In this document: positions 16,398 to 25,818 of the stretch, in pieces
How positions within the stretch are numbered: position 1 is the first letter of the stretch
How the letters are laid out: each line of letters opens with the position of its first letter
Source: Microbacterium proteolyticum
GTDB lineage: Bacteria > Actinomycetota > Actinomycetes > Actinomycetales > Microbacteriaceae
Assembly (NCBI RefSeq): GCF_029639405.1
Contig: NZ_CP121273.1
Location: 62,001-126,000 of the forward strand
Direction: 5' to 3'
Length of the DNA: 64,000 bases
Translations under genes and position numbers: made by a program
The notes under the pieces: model-generated
Seen by the model: the letters and a program-made list of their open reading frames with translations, nothing else
What the model was told of the DNA's origin: nothing
Databases searched by the model: none

Positions 16398-18700
16398 GCG
16401 CGGTCGACGTCGAACTCGATATTTCCGGGATGACATGCGCGTCGTGTGCGACCCGGATTGAACGCAAGCTGAACAAGCTTCCCGGTGTGGAAGCAACGGT
16501 GAACTACGCCACCGAAAAAGCACGTGTTCGCGGGAACGACGTCGACCCTGCCACCCTGATCGCCGCCGTCGAATCCGCGGGGTACCAGGCGGCTCTCCCC
16601 GCACCGCCACCGAGCGGTGATATCGATGAGAACACCCCAAACCGAGAGGACGGCGAGGTCGGGGCGCTACGGCGGCGTCTGCTGATTAGTGCCGCCCTGT
16701 CGCTGCCGGTGGCAGTGTTGTCGATGGTCCCGGCGTTGCAGTTCGAGTACTGGCAGTGGCTTGCCCTCACTCTCACCGCCCCGGTGGCGGTCTGGGGCGC
16801 GTGGCCGTTCCACCGGGCCGCGGCCGTCAACGCCCGACACGGCGCGGCGACCATGGACACCCTCATCAGCGTTGGCGTCATCGCCGCATTCGGGTGGTCC
16901 CTTTACGCGCTGTTCTTCGGTGGCGCAGGCGTGCCCGGCATGACGATGACGTTCACCCTCGTCGGTACCCCGCAGGCCGGGGGCCACGAAATCTATCTGG
17001 AAGTGGCCGCGCTGGTCACCGTCTTTATCCTGGCCGGGCGGTATGCCGAAGCGCGCGCGAGGAAATCATCGTCGGAGGCGTTACGGGCGCTGCTGGAGAT
17101 GGGCGCGAAGCACGCCACGCAGCTCGTCGACGGCGCCGAACGGATGGTGCTGGTCGCGCAGCTGTCGGTCGGAGACACTGTGCTCGTTCGACCGGGGGAG
17201 AAGATTCCCTCCGACGGGCTGGTGATCGATGGTGCCTCCGCCGTCGATGCCAGCATGCTCACCGGAGAATCAGTCCCCGTCGAGGTGACGACTGGGTCGC
17301 GTGTCGTAGGAGCGACGGTGAATGTCGGCGGCCGCCTCACCGTAGAAATCACCCGGGTCGGCGCCGACACCGAGCTCGCGCGCATGCGCCGGCTGATGGA
17401 GGAAGCCCAAACCGGCAAGGCCAAGGTGCAACGCATCGCTGACCGGGTGTCGGCCGTGTTCGTCCCGATCGTCATCGGACTTGCCGCCGCCGCCTTCGTC
17501 GGCTGGATGATCGCTGGGGCATCGCTGGAACAAGCGTTCACCGCCGCGGTCGCGACACTAATCATCGCGTGCCCGTGCGCGCTTGGCCTCGCCACCCCCA
17601 CCGCCCTCTTGGTGGGCACCGGCCGGGGCTCGCAGCTGGGAATCTTGATCCGTGGACCGCAGGTGCTGGAGCAGACCCGCACCGTCGACACCATCGTGCT
17701 CGACAAGACCGGCACCGTGACCACCGGCAAGATGACCGTCACCACCGTTCACCCCGCCCCTGGTGTCACCCGGGACGAGCTGCTGCGGGTCGCCGCTGCG
17801 GTCGAGGCGGGCTCCGAGCATCCCGTCGCCCGCGCGATCACCGCCACCGCGCCTGGTGCATATGCGGACAGCTTCGCCTCGCACGCCGGGTTCGGTGTGC
17901 AGGGGATCGTGGACGGCGCCGCGGTGGTCGCGGGCCGCGCCTCCTGGCTGGCCGAGCAGTGGGGCATCCACCCACCGTCGGAGGCCGCAGCGGAGCTGAA
18001 CACGCTCGCTCGTACCAGTACCGCAATCGCGGTCGGCCGCGACGGGCGGTACCTGGGCGCGATCGGCGTGGCGGACACGGTGAAGCCGACCAGCTCGACC
18101 GCCATCGCACTGTTCCGCGCACTCGGGCTGCGCCCGGTGCTCCTCACCGGCGACAACGACACCACGGCCGCACGGATCGCCGCTGAGGTCGGCATCTCCG
18201 ACGTGCACGCCGGCGTCACCCCCGCCGGGAAGCTCGAAGTGATCCGCCGGCTCCAAAACGATGGCCACGTGGTCGCAATGGTCGGTGACGGCGTCAACGA
18301 CGCCGCGGCCCTCGCCGCAGCCGACCTCGGCCTTGCGATGGGGGGCGGCACGGACGCGGCGATCGCCGCCAGTGACATCACGATCGTCTCCGGCGACCTG
18401 ACCGTCGTGGCCGACGCGATCCGACTCTCCCGCCGCACCCTCCGCACCATCAAGAGCAATCTGTTCTGGGCCTTCGCCTACAACGTCGCCGCCATCCCGA
18501 TCGCCATGGCCGGGCTGCTGAACCCGCTCGTCGCCGCGGCGGCCATGGCGCTGTCGTCGGTGTTCGTCGTGACCAACAGCCTCCGGCTGCGCCGGTTCCG
18601 CCCCGAGCCGGCACCCGTGCACATCGCCCGCACTCCCATGCCCCAACCGAACCTGAATCGTGCGCCGTGGCGGCGCACCCAGCGAAGGAGGCTCCCATGA
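16394..18700 (+). CDS. copA: Cu(I)-exporting P1B-1-type ATPase CopA
   Basis: A 768-residue P-type ATPase. An N-terminal metal-binding domain has C15 and C18 in GMTCASC. Membrane helices, the TGES actuator loop, the transmembrane metal motif ACPCALG, the phosphorylation site DKTGT, SEHP and GDGVND follow in order. It pumps Cu(I) out of the cytoplasm. The ATG overlaps the copZ stop by 4 bases, and the gene's end overlaps copB by 4, so copZ-copA-copB are translationally coupled under CsoR. Confidence 0.96.
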   Translation: MSAVDVELDISGMTCASCATRIERKLNKLPGVEATVNYATEKARVRGNDVDPATLIAAVESAGYQAALPAPPPSGDIDENTPNREDGEVGALRRRLLISAALSLPVAVLSMVPALQFEYWQWLALTLTAPVAVWGAWPFHRAAAVNARHGAATMDTLISVGVIAAFGWSLYALFFGGAGVPGMTMTFTLVGTPQAGGHEIYLEVAALVTVFILAGRYAEARARKSSSEALRALLEMGAKHATQLVDGAERMVLVAQLSVGDTVLVRPGEKIPSDGLVIDGASAVDASMLTGESVPVEVTTGSRVVGATVNVGGRLTVEITRVGADTELARMRRLMEEAQTGKAKVQRIADRVSAVFVPIVIGLAAAAFVGWMIAGASLEQAFTAAVATLIIACPCALGLATPTALLVGTGRGSQLGILIRGPQVLEQTRTVDTIVLDKTGTVTTGKMTVTTVHPAPGVTRDELLRVAAAVEAGSEHPVARAITATAPGAYADSFASHAGFGVQGIVDGAAVVAGRASWLAEQWGIHPPSEAAAELNTLARTSTAIAVGRDGRYLGAIGVADTVKPTSSTAIALFRALGLRPVLLTGDNDTTAARIAAEVGISDVHAGVTPAGKLEVIRRLQNDGHVVAMVGDGVNDAAALAAADLGLAMGGGTDAAIAASDITIVSGDLTVVADAIRLSRRTLRTIKSNLFWAFAYNVAAIPIAMAGLLNPLVAAAAMALSSVFVVTNSLRLRRFRPEPAPVHIARTPMPQPNLNRAPWRRTQRRRLP

Positions 18701-20847
18701 GCCAGCACGAACATCACAACCACTCGGCCCGCACGAACCACCAGGGCCACAACGCTCCGGCGGCAACGGCAGTACACGACCACGTAGCGATGGGCCACCC
18801 GCACGGCACGGATGATCGGGCACCTGCGGCGGGGCACGCCGGGCACGGTCACGCCGACCACGGCGGTCACGCCGGTCACGGTGATCACGTCGCCCGGTTC
18901 CGGCGGCTGTTCTGGATCATGCTGGTTCTCGCGGTGCCGGTCGTGGCTTTCTCCAGCATGTTCTCGATGCTGATCGGCTACCCGCTGCCGGACGCGGCGT
19001 GGGTGGGATGGGTGTCCCCGATTCTCGGGACCGTCATGTATGTCTGGGGTGGCGCCCCGTTCCTTACCGGCGCCGTCAGCGAGCTGCGCGCCCGCAAGCC
19101 CGGCATGATGCTTCTCATTGCCCTCGCGATCACCGTCGCGTTCCTCGCGTCCTGGGGGGCAAGCCTCGGGCTGTTGCACCACGAGTTGGACTTCTGGTGG
19201 GAGCTGGCGCTGCTGGTCGTAATCATGCTTCTCGGGCACTGGATCGAGATGCGATCCCTCGCCCAGACCACCTCCGCCCTCGACTCCCTCGCCGCGCTCC
19301 TGCCCGACGAGGCCGAGAAGGTGGACGGGGAAACCACCGTCACCGTCGCCCCCGCTGAGCTGCAGGTCGGTGACGTGGTTGTGGTCCGCCCCGGTGGGCG
19401 GGTTCCCGCGGACGGGCGGATCGTGCAGGGCTCGGCCAGCATGGACGAGTCGATGATCACCGGAGAATCCCGCCCCGTTCGCCGCGGCGACGGCGATCAG
19501 GTCGTCGCCGGCACGGTCGCCACCGACTCCGGAGTTCGCGTAGAAATCACCGCGGTCGGGCAGGACACCGCCCTCGCGGGCATCCAAAAGCTCGTCACTG
19601 AGGCTCAAAACTCCTCCTCTCGCGCGCAGCGGCTCGCGGACCGTGCTGCGGGGTGGCTGTTCTGGTTCGCGCTCGGCGCGGCCGCGGTCACCGCCTTGGT
19701 GTGGTCCCTGGTGGGATTCCCCGACGAAGCGGTCATCCGCACCATCACCGTTCTGGTCATCGCCTGCCCGCACGCCTTGGGACTGGCGATCCCGCTCGTC
19801 GTGTCGATCGCCACGGAGCGTGCCGCGCGCGGCGGTGTTCTGATCAAGGACCGTCTCGCGCTGGAAAGCATGCGCACCGTCGACACGGTGCTGTTCGACA
19901 AGACCGGCACACTCACCAAGGGAACGCCGGCCGTCACCGCGATCGACCCTGCCGAAGGGGTCGATGCAGACGAACTGCTGGCCTTGGCCGCCGCCGCCGA
20001 GGCGGACTCTGAACACCCCCTTGCTCGGGCGATCGTGAACGCCGCGAAAGAGAAGCAGCTCACCGTCCCCTCCTCCAACGACTTTGAATCGTCACCGGCC
20101 GTCGGTGTCCGCGCGCAGGTCACCGGGCGCACCGTCCAGGTCGGCGGCCCCTACATGCTCGAGCAGGAGAAGGCCGCTGAGCGGTCGATCGCGAACGAGT
20201 GGCGCAACGAGGGTGCGATCATCCTCCACGTCCTCATCGACGGGCAGGTGGCAGGAGCGCTGCGCCTGGCGGACGAGATCCGCCCTGAATCGCGCGCCGC
20301 GGTCGACGCGCTGCACCAGCGGGGCGTGCAGGTGGTCATGATCACCGGAGACGCCGAAGCGGTTGCCGCATCCGTCGCCGCCGACCTCGGCATCGACCGC
20401 TACTTCGCCGGGGTCCGCCCCGAAGACAAAGCATCCAAGGTCAAGCAGCTTCAGAACGAATCCCGCAAGGTCGCCATGGTTGGTGACGGGGTGAACGACG
20501 CACCCGCCCTCGCGCAAGCCGATGTCGGTATCGCCATCGGCGCGGGCACCGATGTCGCCATCGCGTCCGCCGGGGTCATCCTCGCCAGCGACGACCCCCG
20601 CTCCGTGCTGTCCGTGATCGACCTGTCGCGGGCCAGCTATCGGAAGATGAAGCAGAACCTGTGGTGGGCCGCCGGATACAACCTCGTCTCCGTCCCCCTC
20701 GCCGCCGGAGTGCTCGCCCCTATCGGGTTCGTCCTCCCCATGTCCGTCGGAGCGATCCTGATGTCGCTGTCCACGATCGTCGTCGCACTCAACGCGCAAC
20801 TTCTTCGCCGGCTCGACCTCAGCCCGCAAGCCGTCGCCGCGAAGTAG
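18697..20847 (+). CDS. copB: P1B-type metal ATPase with CPH motif, CopB-like
   Basis: A 716-residue P-type ATPase whose first 65 residues are His-rich ([16 protein letters not shown] and repeats of GHAGHGH) in place of an HMA domain. The membrane metal motif is ACPHALG, the CPH signature of P1B-3 enzymes linked to Cu(II)/Cu(I) export. TGES, DKTGT, SEHP and [10 protein letters not shown] are all present. The ATG at 18697 has AAGGAGG upstream and overlaps copA. Having both CPC and CPH pumps in one operon broadens copper tolerance. Confidence 0.94.
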   Translation: MSQHEHHNHSARTNHQGHNAPAATAVHDHVAMGHPHGTDDRAPAAGHAGHGHADHGGHAGHGDHVARFRRLFWIMLVLAVPVVAFSSMFSMLIGYPLPDAAWVGWVSPILGTVMYVWGGAPFLTGAVSELRARKPGMMLLIALAITVAFLASWGASLGLLHHELDFWWELALLVVIMLLGHWIEMRSLAQTTSALDSLAALLPDEAEKVDGETTVTVAPAELQVGDVVVVRPGGRVPADGRIVQGSASMDESMITGESRPVRRGDGDQVVAGTVATDSGVRVEITAVGQDTALAGIQKLVTEAQNSSSRAQRLADRAAGWLFWFALGAAAVTALVWSLVGFPDEAVIRTITVLVIACPHALGLAIPLVVSIATERAARGGVLIKDRLALESMRTVDTVLFDKTGTLTKGTPAVTAIDPAEGVDADELLALAAAAEADSEHPLARAIVNAAKEKQLTVPSSNDFESSPAVGVRAQVTGRTVQVGGPYMLEQEKAAERSIANEWRNEGAIILHVLIDGQVAGALRLADEIRPESRAAVDALHQRGVQVVMITGDAEAVAASVAADLGIDRYFAGVRPEDKASKVKQLQNESRKVAMVGDGVNDAPALAQADVGIAIGAGTDVAIASAGVILASDDPRSVLSVIDLSRASYRKMKQNLWWAAGYNLVSVPLAAGVLAPIGFVLPMSVGAILMSLSTIVVALNAQLLRRLDLSPQAVAAK

Positions 20848-20939
20848 TTTCCCCGCGCCCGCAACCCCCGGGTCGCGCTCGGCGCCCGCTTTTATCGTGG
20901 CAGGCGCCGGGGACGGTCCCCGGGAAAGGACCAGCGACC

Positions 20940-21344
20940 ATGACTGCTGTTGACCAGATGCTCACCACGCACCCCAAGGCCGGAACCATTGACGCTGCGG
21001 ACGCCCTCGCCCGCTGTATCCAGGCGTGCATCGAGTGCGCGCAGACCTGCACCGCGTGTGCCGACGCTTGCTTGTCGGAGGACATGGTGGCCGAGCTGGT
21101 GACGTGCATCACCAAGAACGCCAACTGCGCCGACGTATGCGCCGCGACCGGTGCGGTGCTTTCTCGACAGACGACGATGGACGCCGATGTGGTTCGCGCT
21201 GTTGTGGAGGCGTGCCGCACCGCGTGTGCCTCCTGCGCGCAGGAATGCGAGCAGCACGCCGACATGCACGAGCACTGCCGCGTCTGCGCAGAGGCGTGCC
21301 GTCGCTGTGAGCAGGCGTGCACCGACCTTCTCGCGGCGTTGTAA
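20940..21344 (+). CDS. csp: Cys-rich four-helix-bundle copper storage protein (Csp)
   Basis: A 134-residue helical protein with 18 cysteines, mostly spaced CxxC or CxxxC along four helices (ARCIQACIECAQTCTACADAC and similar). This is the DUF326/Csp pattern, in which the bundle core stores many Cu(I) ions. There is no signal peptide, so it should be a cytosolic Csp3-type buffer. AAAGGA lies upstream of the ATG at 20940. It follows copB by 92 bases that include GGGGACGGTCCCC dyad symmetry. Confidence 0.9.
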   Translation: MTAVDQMLTTHPKAGTIDAADALARCIQACIECAQTCTACADACLSEDMVAELVTCITKNANCADVCAATGAVLSRQTTMDADVVRAVVEACRTACASCAQECEQHADMHEHCRVCAEACRRCEQACTDLLAAL

Positions 21345-21434
21345 CCGCGGCACACCAACGACCCACCCCGACGGGTCCAGAGCCCGCCGTCACTGCCGGG
21401 AAAAGTTAGCCTAGAAATCCATCAGGAGGTGAGA

Positions 21435-21902
21435 ATGTCGCTGATTGCCCTTGCACACCAGTTGCGTGGCCAGCGCGCGGTCACCCGCACCCTCCTGATG
21501 ATGGTGGCTGTCGTCGGCGCCGTCATCGCGGGGCTCCTGGCCATGCACTCCCTCAACACCCACGCCACCACCGCCGGCCACGGCGGCACGGTGGCCGTCA
21601 GCGCCGAGCCGGCACCACCCAGCGCCCACCACGACGCCTCTCCCGGTACCGCAGCGGTGAACACCACCACCGCCGCCACGGATCATGCAGGCTGCACCGG
21701 CTGCGGCGACGATCACGCGATGACCTGGATGGTCTGCGTTCTCGCGCTGCTTGTCAGCGTGATCCTGTTCGCGCGGCTGCGCATCGGCTGGCGGATCACC
21801 CTGCGAGACGACGTACTCGCCATGATCCACCCCCGATCGCCCGCATCGGCCCACCCGGTTCCGCCACCCTCACTTACCGTTCTCTGCATCAGTCGCACGT
21901 GA
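21435..21902 (+). CDS. DUF6153-like small membrane protein with CxxC/His loop
   Basis: A 155-residue third paralogue of the SRT-ending family. It has an N-terminal helix (about residues 18-40), a Thr/Ala/His-rich extracytoplasmic loop with HAGCTGCGDDHAM, a second helix (VCVLALLVSVILFARL) and a tail ending LCISRT. The CTGCGDDH loop is a plausible metal site. AGGAGG at 21424-21429 favours the ATG at 21435 over the GTG at 21429. It precedes the DUF305 lipoprotein. Confidence 0.65.
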   Translation: MSLIALAHQLRGQRAVTRTLLMMVAVVGAVIAGLLAMHSLNTHATTAGHGGTVAVSAEPAPPSAHHDASPGTAAVNTTTAATDHAGCTGCGDDHAMTWMVCVLALLVSVILFARLRIGWRITLRDDVLAMIHPRSPASAHPVPPPSLTVLCISRT

Positions 21903-21990
21903 TGACGCGTCCGCCCGCCTCCATGCGGGCAACGCACCTTCCGGCTCGACAACCGTCGCGCCTCATCACTGACTAATGGAGAACACCACC

Positions 21991-22593
21991 ATGAACACCC
22001 GCGCCGCGGCGACCGCCGCGCTCACCCTCACCAGCCTTCTCGTCCTCGCCGGATGCTCCGGCGGAACCACCTCCGGCGGCAGCATGCCCGGAATGGACCA
22101 CGGAAGCAGCAGCAGCGCTACCCCCGCGCAATCTGCTGACGCCAACGAAGCGGACGTCATGTTCGCCACCATGATGATCGAGCACCACACGCAAGCGATC
22201 GAGATGTCCGACACCCTCCTGGCCAAAGACGGCATCGACGAGCGGGTGACCGCGCTGGCGGAGCAGATCAAGGCCGCCCAGGAACCTGAAATCGCGCAGA
22301 TGGAAGGCTGGTTGGAGGACTGGGGCGCCAGCGCCCCCGACACCGGCAGCATGGACCACGGCGGCGGCATGATGAGCGAAGAAGACATGCAGTCGCTCGA
22401 GCAGGCCACCGGTACGGACGCTGCCCGCCTGTTCCTCCAGCAAATGATCGAGCACCACCGCGGTGCGATCGAGATGGCGCAAGAAGAAACCGGCAACGGC
22501 CAAAACAGTGACGCCGTCGCCCTGGCCAACCAGATCGTCGAATCGCAAACGTCCGAGATCGCCACCATGGAGGAGCTTCTGGCCACTCTCTGA
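21991..22593 (+). CDS. DUF305 family lipoprotein
   Basis: A 200-residue lipoprotein with its lipobox ending at LAGC. It contains the two helical DUF305 repeats with the signatures EHHTQAIEM and EHHRGAIEM, plus Met/His-rich segments (MPGMDHGS, MDHGGGMM) that could bind copper. DUF305 is a ferritin-like fold often found beside copper genes. TGGAGAA before the second ATG makes 21991 the better start than 21976. A strong hairpin terminator follows at 22600. Confidence 0.9.
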   Translation: MNTRAAATAALTLTSLLVLAGCSGGTTSGGSMPGMDHGSSSSATPAQSADANEADVMFATMMIEHHTQAIEMSDTLLAKDGIDERVTALAEQIKAAQEPEIAQMEGWLEDWGASAPDTGSMDHGGGMMSEEDMQSLEQATGTDAARLFLQQMIEHHRGAIEMAQEETGNGQNSDAVALANQIVESQTSEIATMEELLATL

Positions 22594-22599
22594 TCACCC

Positions 22600-22634
22600 G
22601 TGGTGGGGTGCGAAAACCACCGCGCCCCACCACC
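22600..22634 (+). terminator. Hairpin after the DUF305 gene
   Basis: GTGGTGGGGTGCG (22600-22612) pairs with CGCGCCCCACCAC (22621-22633) across a short A-rich loop. No T run follows, as is common in high-GC actinobacteria. Confidence 0.55.
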
Positions 22635-22656
22635 CGATCAGACGAAACGCACCCCC

Positions 22657-23529
22657 ATGCAGCACCACCACACCAACCTCACCGCGCCGGGCTCCCGCAC
22701 CCGCGCCCTGTCCTTGGCCGCCCTCGTCCCCATGGTCGCGCTTGCTCTCGCAGGCTGCGCCACTTCACCGTCCCTCACCGGTGACGACCACCCCGAGCAG
22801 CCGCTCACGCACGTGCACGGCATCGTTGATGACCCCGCCACCGATGGATTCCTTATCGGAACCCACGAGGGCATCTTCACCGTCACCCGTGACGGTGAGC
22901 TGGGCGCCCGCCTGGCGAAGACGGACTTCGATGCGATGGGCCTGACCGTCCTCGACGACACACTCGTGGCATCCGGCCACCCCGGTCGGACCACCCCGCC
23001 CGAGCTGGGAGCCCCCAACCTGGGCATCATCCGAAGCTCCGACAACGGGCAGAGCTGGCAACCCACCGCATTCACAGGCGAGAAAGACTTTCACGCCCTC
23101 GCCGCGGACCCCCGCGGAACGCTCTACGGCGTCGCCACCGACGCCAATGAAATGCTCACCAGCACAGACGGCGGTGTCTCCTGGCAGCCCACCGGGGCAC
23201 CCGTCTATGCCATGTCGCTTGCCGTTGACGCAGCGGGGCGAGTGATGGCCTCCACCGCGGACGGTCTGCTGGTCAGCACCGATCGGGCTGCCACATTTCA
23301 GGCGTGGCCGGATGCTCCCCTTCTTGCCGGGCTCAGCGCCTCCCCGGACCACAACCGCGTGGTCGGTATCGGCACCCAGGGACGGATCTGGGCCACAACC
23401 GCGGGAGCGCAGAACTGGTTCGAAGTCGGAACGATCCACGGCACCGCCCAAGCCGTCACCATCACCAACAACGGCGACATCCTCGTCGTCGATGACAGCG
23501 GCCTGAGCCTCATCCCCTACCAGCAGTAA
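22657..23529 (+). CDS. F510_1955-like beta-propeller (BNR-type) lipoprotein
   Basis: A 290-residue exported protein with a lipobox at LALAGC. The mature part begins with THVHGIVDDP and contains repeats of the type SSDNGQSWQ and STDGGVSWQP, the Asp-box (BNR) signature of sialidase-like beta propellers. It matches what I recall as the F510_1955 family of glycosylhydrolase-like proteins, often found near copper and DUF305 genes. The enzymatic activity is unproven. The ATG at 22657 is preferred; an upstream in-frame start at 22600 falls inside the terminator hairpin. Confidence 0.8.
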   Translation: MQHHHTNLTAPGSRTRALSLAALVPMVALALAGCATSPSLTGDDHPEQPLTHVHGIVDDPATDGFLIGTHEGIFTVTRDGELGARLAKTDFDAMGLTVLDDTLVASGHPGRTTPPELGAPNLGIIRSSDNGQSWQPTAFTGEKDFHALAADPRGTLYGVATDANEMLTSTDGGVSWQPTGAPVYAMSLAVDAAGRVMASTADGLLVSTDRAATFQAWPDAPLLAGLSASPDHNRVVGIGTQGRIWATTAGAQNWFEVGTIHGTAQAVTITNNGDILVVDDSGLSLIPYQQ

Positions 23530-23567
23530 CGCGCATCGCGGCGGGCACCGCCCTCCGCCACCCGCGA

Positions 23568-23597
23568 AGGGCCCGCACGAATACCCGTGCGGGCCCT
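23568..23597. terminator. Bidirectional hairpin terminator
   Basis: AGGGCCCGCAC pairs perfectly with GTGCGGGCCCT around an 8-nt loop. It lies between convergent genes (22657-23529 on plus, lspA on minus), so it can serve both directions. Confidence 0.75.
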
Positions 23598-23610
23598 CCT
23601 CGTTCCCAGA

Positions 23611-24138
23611 TCAGCCGCGGTGCTGGGAACCGTCACCGGTGCTCCCGCTGATGGGAGCGTGGTCTCGACGGAGCAGATACAAGGCTGCCCACCCGAGCAG
23701 GCCGAGGGTTGTGAAGATGTCAGCCACGTTGAAGATGGCGAACCAGTCGACAGCGATGAAGTCGACGACCTCTCCGCTGAGCGGTCCGGTTTCAGCGCGT
23801 GTGGTGCGGTCCCACAGGTTGCCGATCGCGCCGCCGGCGGCGGCAGCCAGCAGCGCAGTAGCGCCCATGCTCTGCCTCCGCAGCACTCGGATGACGATCC
23901 ACGTGAGCAGCGCGGCGACAAGGACCATAACGCCGACGACAAGCGGCGCTCCTACATCGCCGCCGAGACCGAATGCGACCCCAGGGTTGAACACGAGGCG
24001 CAGGGATACGCCCAGCCCAAGGTCGATATCACGGCCTCCGTCGAGGTAGGACAGGGCCCACGCTTTGGTGAGTTGGTCGACCGTGAAGGCGGCAACTACG
24101 GCAGCAGTGGCAGCGAGGAGGCGTGTGAATCTGCTCAC
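23611..24138 (-). CDS. lspA: Signal peptidase II, second copy
   Basis: A 175-residue four-helix protease with all LspA motifs: VDQLTK near residue 22, FNPGVAFGL, GGAIGNLWDR (first catalytic Asp) and FNVADIF (second). The GTG at 24138 overlaps the cadD stop (GTGA), so it is the third gene of a cadmium-controlled operon. Pairing of lspA with heavy-metal genes is known from lead and cadmium islands. It differs clearly from the 2506-3048 copy, so the two were acquired separately. Confidence 0.92.
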   Translation of the reverse strand: MSRFTRLLAATAAVVAAFTVDQLTKAWALSYLDGGRDIDLGLGVSLRLVFNPGVAFGLGGDVGAPLVVGVMVLVAALLTWIVIRVLRRQSMGATALLAAAAGGAIGNLWDRTTRAETGPLSGEVVDFIAVDWFAIFNVADIFTTLGLLGWAALYLLRRDHAPISGSTGDGSQHRG

Positions 24139-24746
24139 GACAGGACTTCGATGAGGCGAACGATCACGCCGGACTCGATCAGGATGTACAGGCCCAGCCC
24201 GATGAACACGGCCGGCACGAGCCAGTGCTCGATCTTCTCGAGGGCTTCTGTGACGGCTTTGCTGGTACCTACGAAGCGGGCGACAAGGCACCACACGGCG
24301 ACCAGGACCAAGAACACGATGATGGTGACGATGGTGTCCGGAACAGGGTTGGTGCGGAACACAGGGGTGTACAGCGAGATGTTGTCGGCGCCGTTTGCGA
24401 TGGTGATGCCGGCAACTCCGAGCAGGCCCCCGGCGCTGATGGAGCTTTCGTCGTCGCCGTCATCGTCGCCGCGACGTCGGAGCGTACGAATCAGCCCGTA
24501 AACACCGATCGCAAGTGGGACCAGGCCCAGCAGCCCGACCCATTCGTCCGGGACGATGGTCAGGCCCGCGGCGGCGAGGCTGCTGATTGCGACCAGGGCG
24601 ATGAAGCCGAGGTACTGCCCGGCCACGACCTTCCATCCCGGGAGGGCTCCGCGTGCGGACGCGAGAAACAGAACGGTGAGGACGACGATGTCGTCGATGT
24701 TCGTCGCCGCGAACAGGCCGATGGCGGCCACGATGGTTCCGATCAT
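24135..24746 (-). CDS. cadD: CadD-family cadmium resistance transporter
   Basis: A 203-residue membrane protein with about five or six helices. The opening segment FAATNIDDIVVLTVLFLASA carries the conserved NIDD, and IANGADNISLYTPVF and EKIEHWLVPAVFIGLGLYIL follow, as in CadD/LysE-type cadmium exporters. The ATG at 24746 overlaps the stop of the regulator gene (ATGA); a GTG nine codons earlier is possible. It is encoded between the sensor and lspA. Confidence 0.88.
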   Translation of the reverse strand: MIGTIVAAIGLFAATNIDDIVVLTVLFLASARGALPGWKVVAGQYLGFIALVAISSLAAAGLTIVPDEWVGLLGLVPLAIGVYGLIRTLRRRGDDDGDDESSISAGGLLGVAGITIANGADNISLYTPVFRTNPVPDTIVTIIVFLVLVAVWCLVARFVGTSKAVTEALEKIEHWLVPAVFIGLGLYILIESGVIVRLIEVLS

Positions 24747-25075
24747 CGGGCGTCGCTCCCGTACGTCTTGCACAGATCGACCTTGAAACCCGTCGCGGCG
24801 AGGAGTCGCTCGGCCGCTTCGAGAACATCGATCACCTCAGGAGTGGAGACAGAGTAAAAGTTCTGCCGGCCCTCACTGCGGGCAACGACAAGCCCGCATT
24901 CGCGGAGGCATCCAACGTGCTCCGACACGGTCGATTGCGCCAAGCCGAGCTCATCGGTCAGGTCCCTCACCCGAGCTTCACCGGCTGACAGCCGACGCAG
25001 TATCGACAGGCGACTGTGATCGGCAAGAGAGTGGAACAGGGAGACAGCAGCTGCAAGATCTTGTGTCATCGTCAC
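24743..25075 (-). CDS. cmtR: CmtR-like ArsR-family Cd/Pb sensor
   Basis: A 110-residue winged-helix repressor. C56 and C60 (HVGCLRECGLV) and C102 (DLCKTYG) reproduce the three-cysteine Cd(II)/Pb(II) site of mycobacterial CmtR almost residue for residue. It is the first gene of the cmtR-cadD-lspA operon. A palindrome 12 bases upstream of its ATG is the likely operator. Confidence 0.92.
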   Translation of the reverse strand: MTMTQDLAAAVSLFHSLADHSRLSILRRLSAGEARVRDLTDELGLAQSTVSEHVGCLRECGLVVARSEGRQNFYSVSTPEVIDVLEAAERLLAATGFKVDLCKTYGSDAR

Positions 25076-25086
25076 TCGCCGATCAT

Positions 25087-25102
25087 ATCGGTTTTCACCG
25101 AT
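25087..25102. promoter_or_regulatory. Likely CmtR operator
   Basis: ATCGGT-TTTC-ACCGAT is a perfect 6-bp inverted repeat just upstream of the cmtR start, in an AT-richer stretch than its surroundings. Position fits autoregulation of the cadmium operon. Confidence 0.6.
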
Positions 25103-25109
25103 GAATACC

Positions 25110-25202
25110 GGGCGTGCAAAACCGATCGGTTTTGCACCACCCCCGAGGTCGTCGGCAAGATCCCGTGGATTGGCGGGTAGATGTGATGCGAAACCCCGGT
25201 GC
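25110..25202. repeat. 93-bp direct repeat, copy A, with 24-bp palindrome
   Basis: The left part is a perfect 24-bp palindrome (25114-25137, core ACCGATCGGT). The following 70 bases, from CACCACCCCCGAGGTC to AACCCCGGTGCG, are identical to 47784-47853. Orientation is the same, so the two copies flank about 22.6 kb as direct repeats. Copy B lies just upstream of a serine recombinase gene. A recombination site or the end of an element is likely. The palindrome alone recurs, imperfectly, at 40796-40822. The region from here to 25481 holds no other convincing gene. Confidence 0.8.
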
Positions 25203-25481
25203 GTGTGAGCTTTGGCGCTCCTCCGCGGCGTTCTGTGATCGCTTTATGTCGGCTGATTGGAGAGAGAAGTGTCCTGCGATGAAGGAAGTCGCTTCTACGG
25301 CGGGTTGACCGCGGCCGCCGTCCAAAGGCTTACGCCTCTGGCGATGGAGCGCGCCACGTCTTCACTCCGGTGACGTCGAGTGCAGCGCTTTGATCAGCGC
25401 CGCCTTATTGAGGCGGTAGTACTGGGGATTTTCTGCGCCTTGGCGCGCTCACGCAGCTCGGCCAGTGTCGACTCAGTGGGC

Positions 25482-25685
25482 ATGTTCGAGGTCGACATGC
25501 GCGACGGCAGCGGCTACCGCAGCTTCTGGATCCACTCCGGCGTCCCGTTACAGTTCCTGTTCTTCGCCACCCAGTACCCACCCATCAACCGGGCCTGGGT
25601 GGAGGCGATGTTGACCGCGGCGAGCGGACCCCACGGCCTCACCCTGCTGCCGGAACCACCGGCCGAACAGCCTCCGCCTGCCTGA
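25482..25685 (+). pseudogene. DUF7882-like protein, N-terminally truncated
   Basis: From MFEVDMRDGSG onward the sequence aligns with the C-terminal two-thirds of the DUF7882-like proteins at 46547-46903 and 47139-47423 (xFxW...PLQFLF...AxxGLxLL). The expected MGR..Y...DDR...HL....KLRRGE start is missing; the open frame instead continues upstream to 25380 with unrelated residues. I read it as a relic cut close to the repeat at 25110-25202. The ATG at 25482 could still be translated. Confidence 0.6.
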
Positions 25686-25818
25686 ACATCGCCTCAACGC
25701 GGCTTGGCGTTCCAGCGGGGCTCGCCGGAACGGCGGGGACCTCATTGCACGGGTGCGGGGAGGACCGTCAGGTCTCGGAGCCCCCCTGACGACATGCTGC
25801 CTGGCCCGGGACCACTGG

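Noticed and set aside
17558..20016. Very long minus-strand frames opposite copA and copB
   Set aside because: Gly/Asp/Arg-rich antisense shadows of the two ATPase genes.
20850..20939. Possible riboswitch or terminator between copB and csp
   Set aside because: Only a short GGGGACGGTCCCC dyad is visible, too little to name a regulatory class.
23587..24501. 304-residue plus-strand frame opposite lspA and cadD
   Set aside because: It is antisense to two genes with complete catalytic and membrane signatures and has the acidic/Ser-rich composition expected of a shadow frame.
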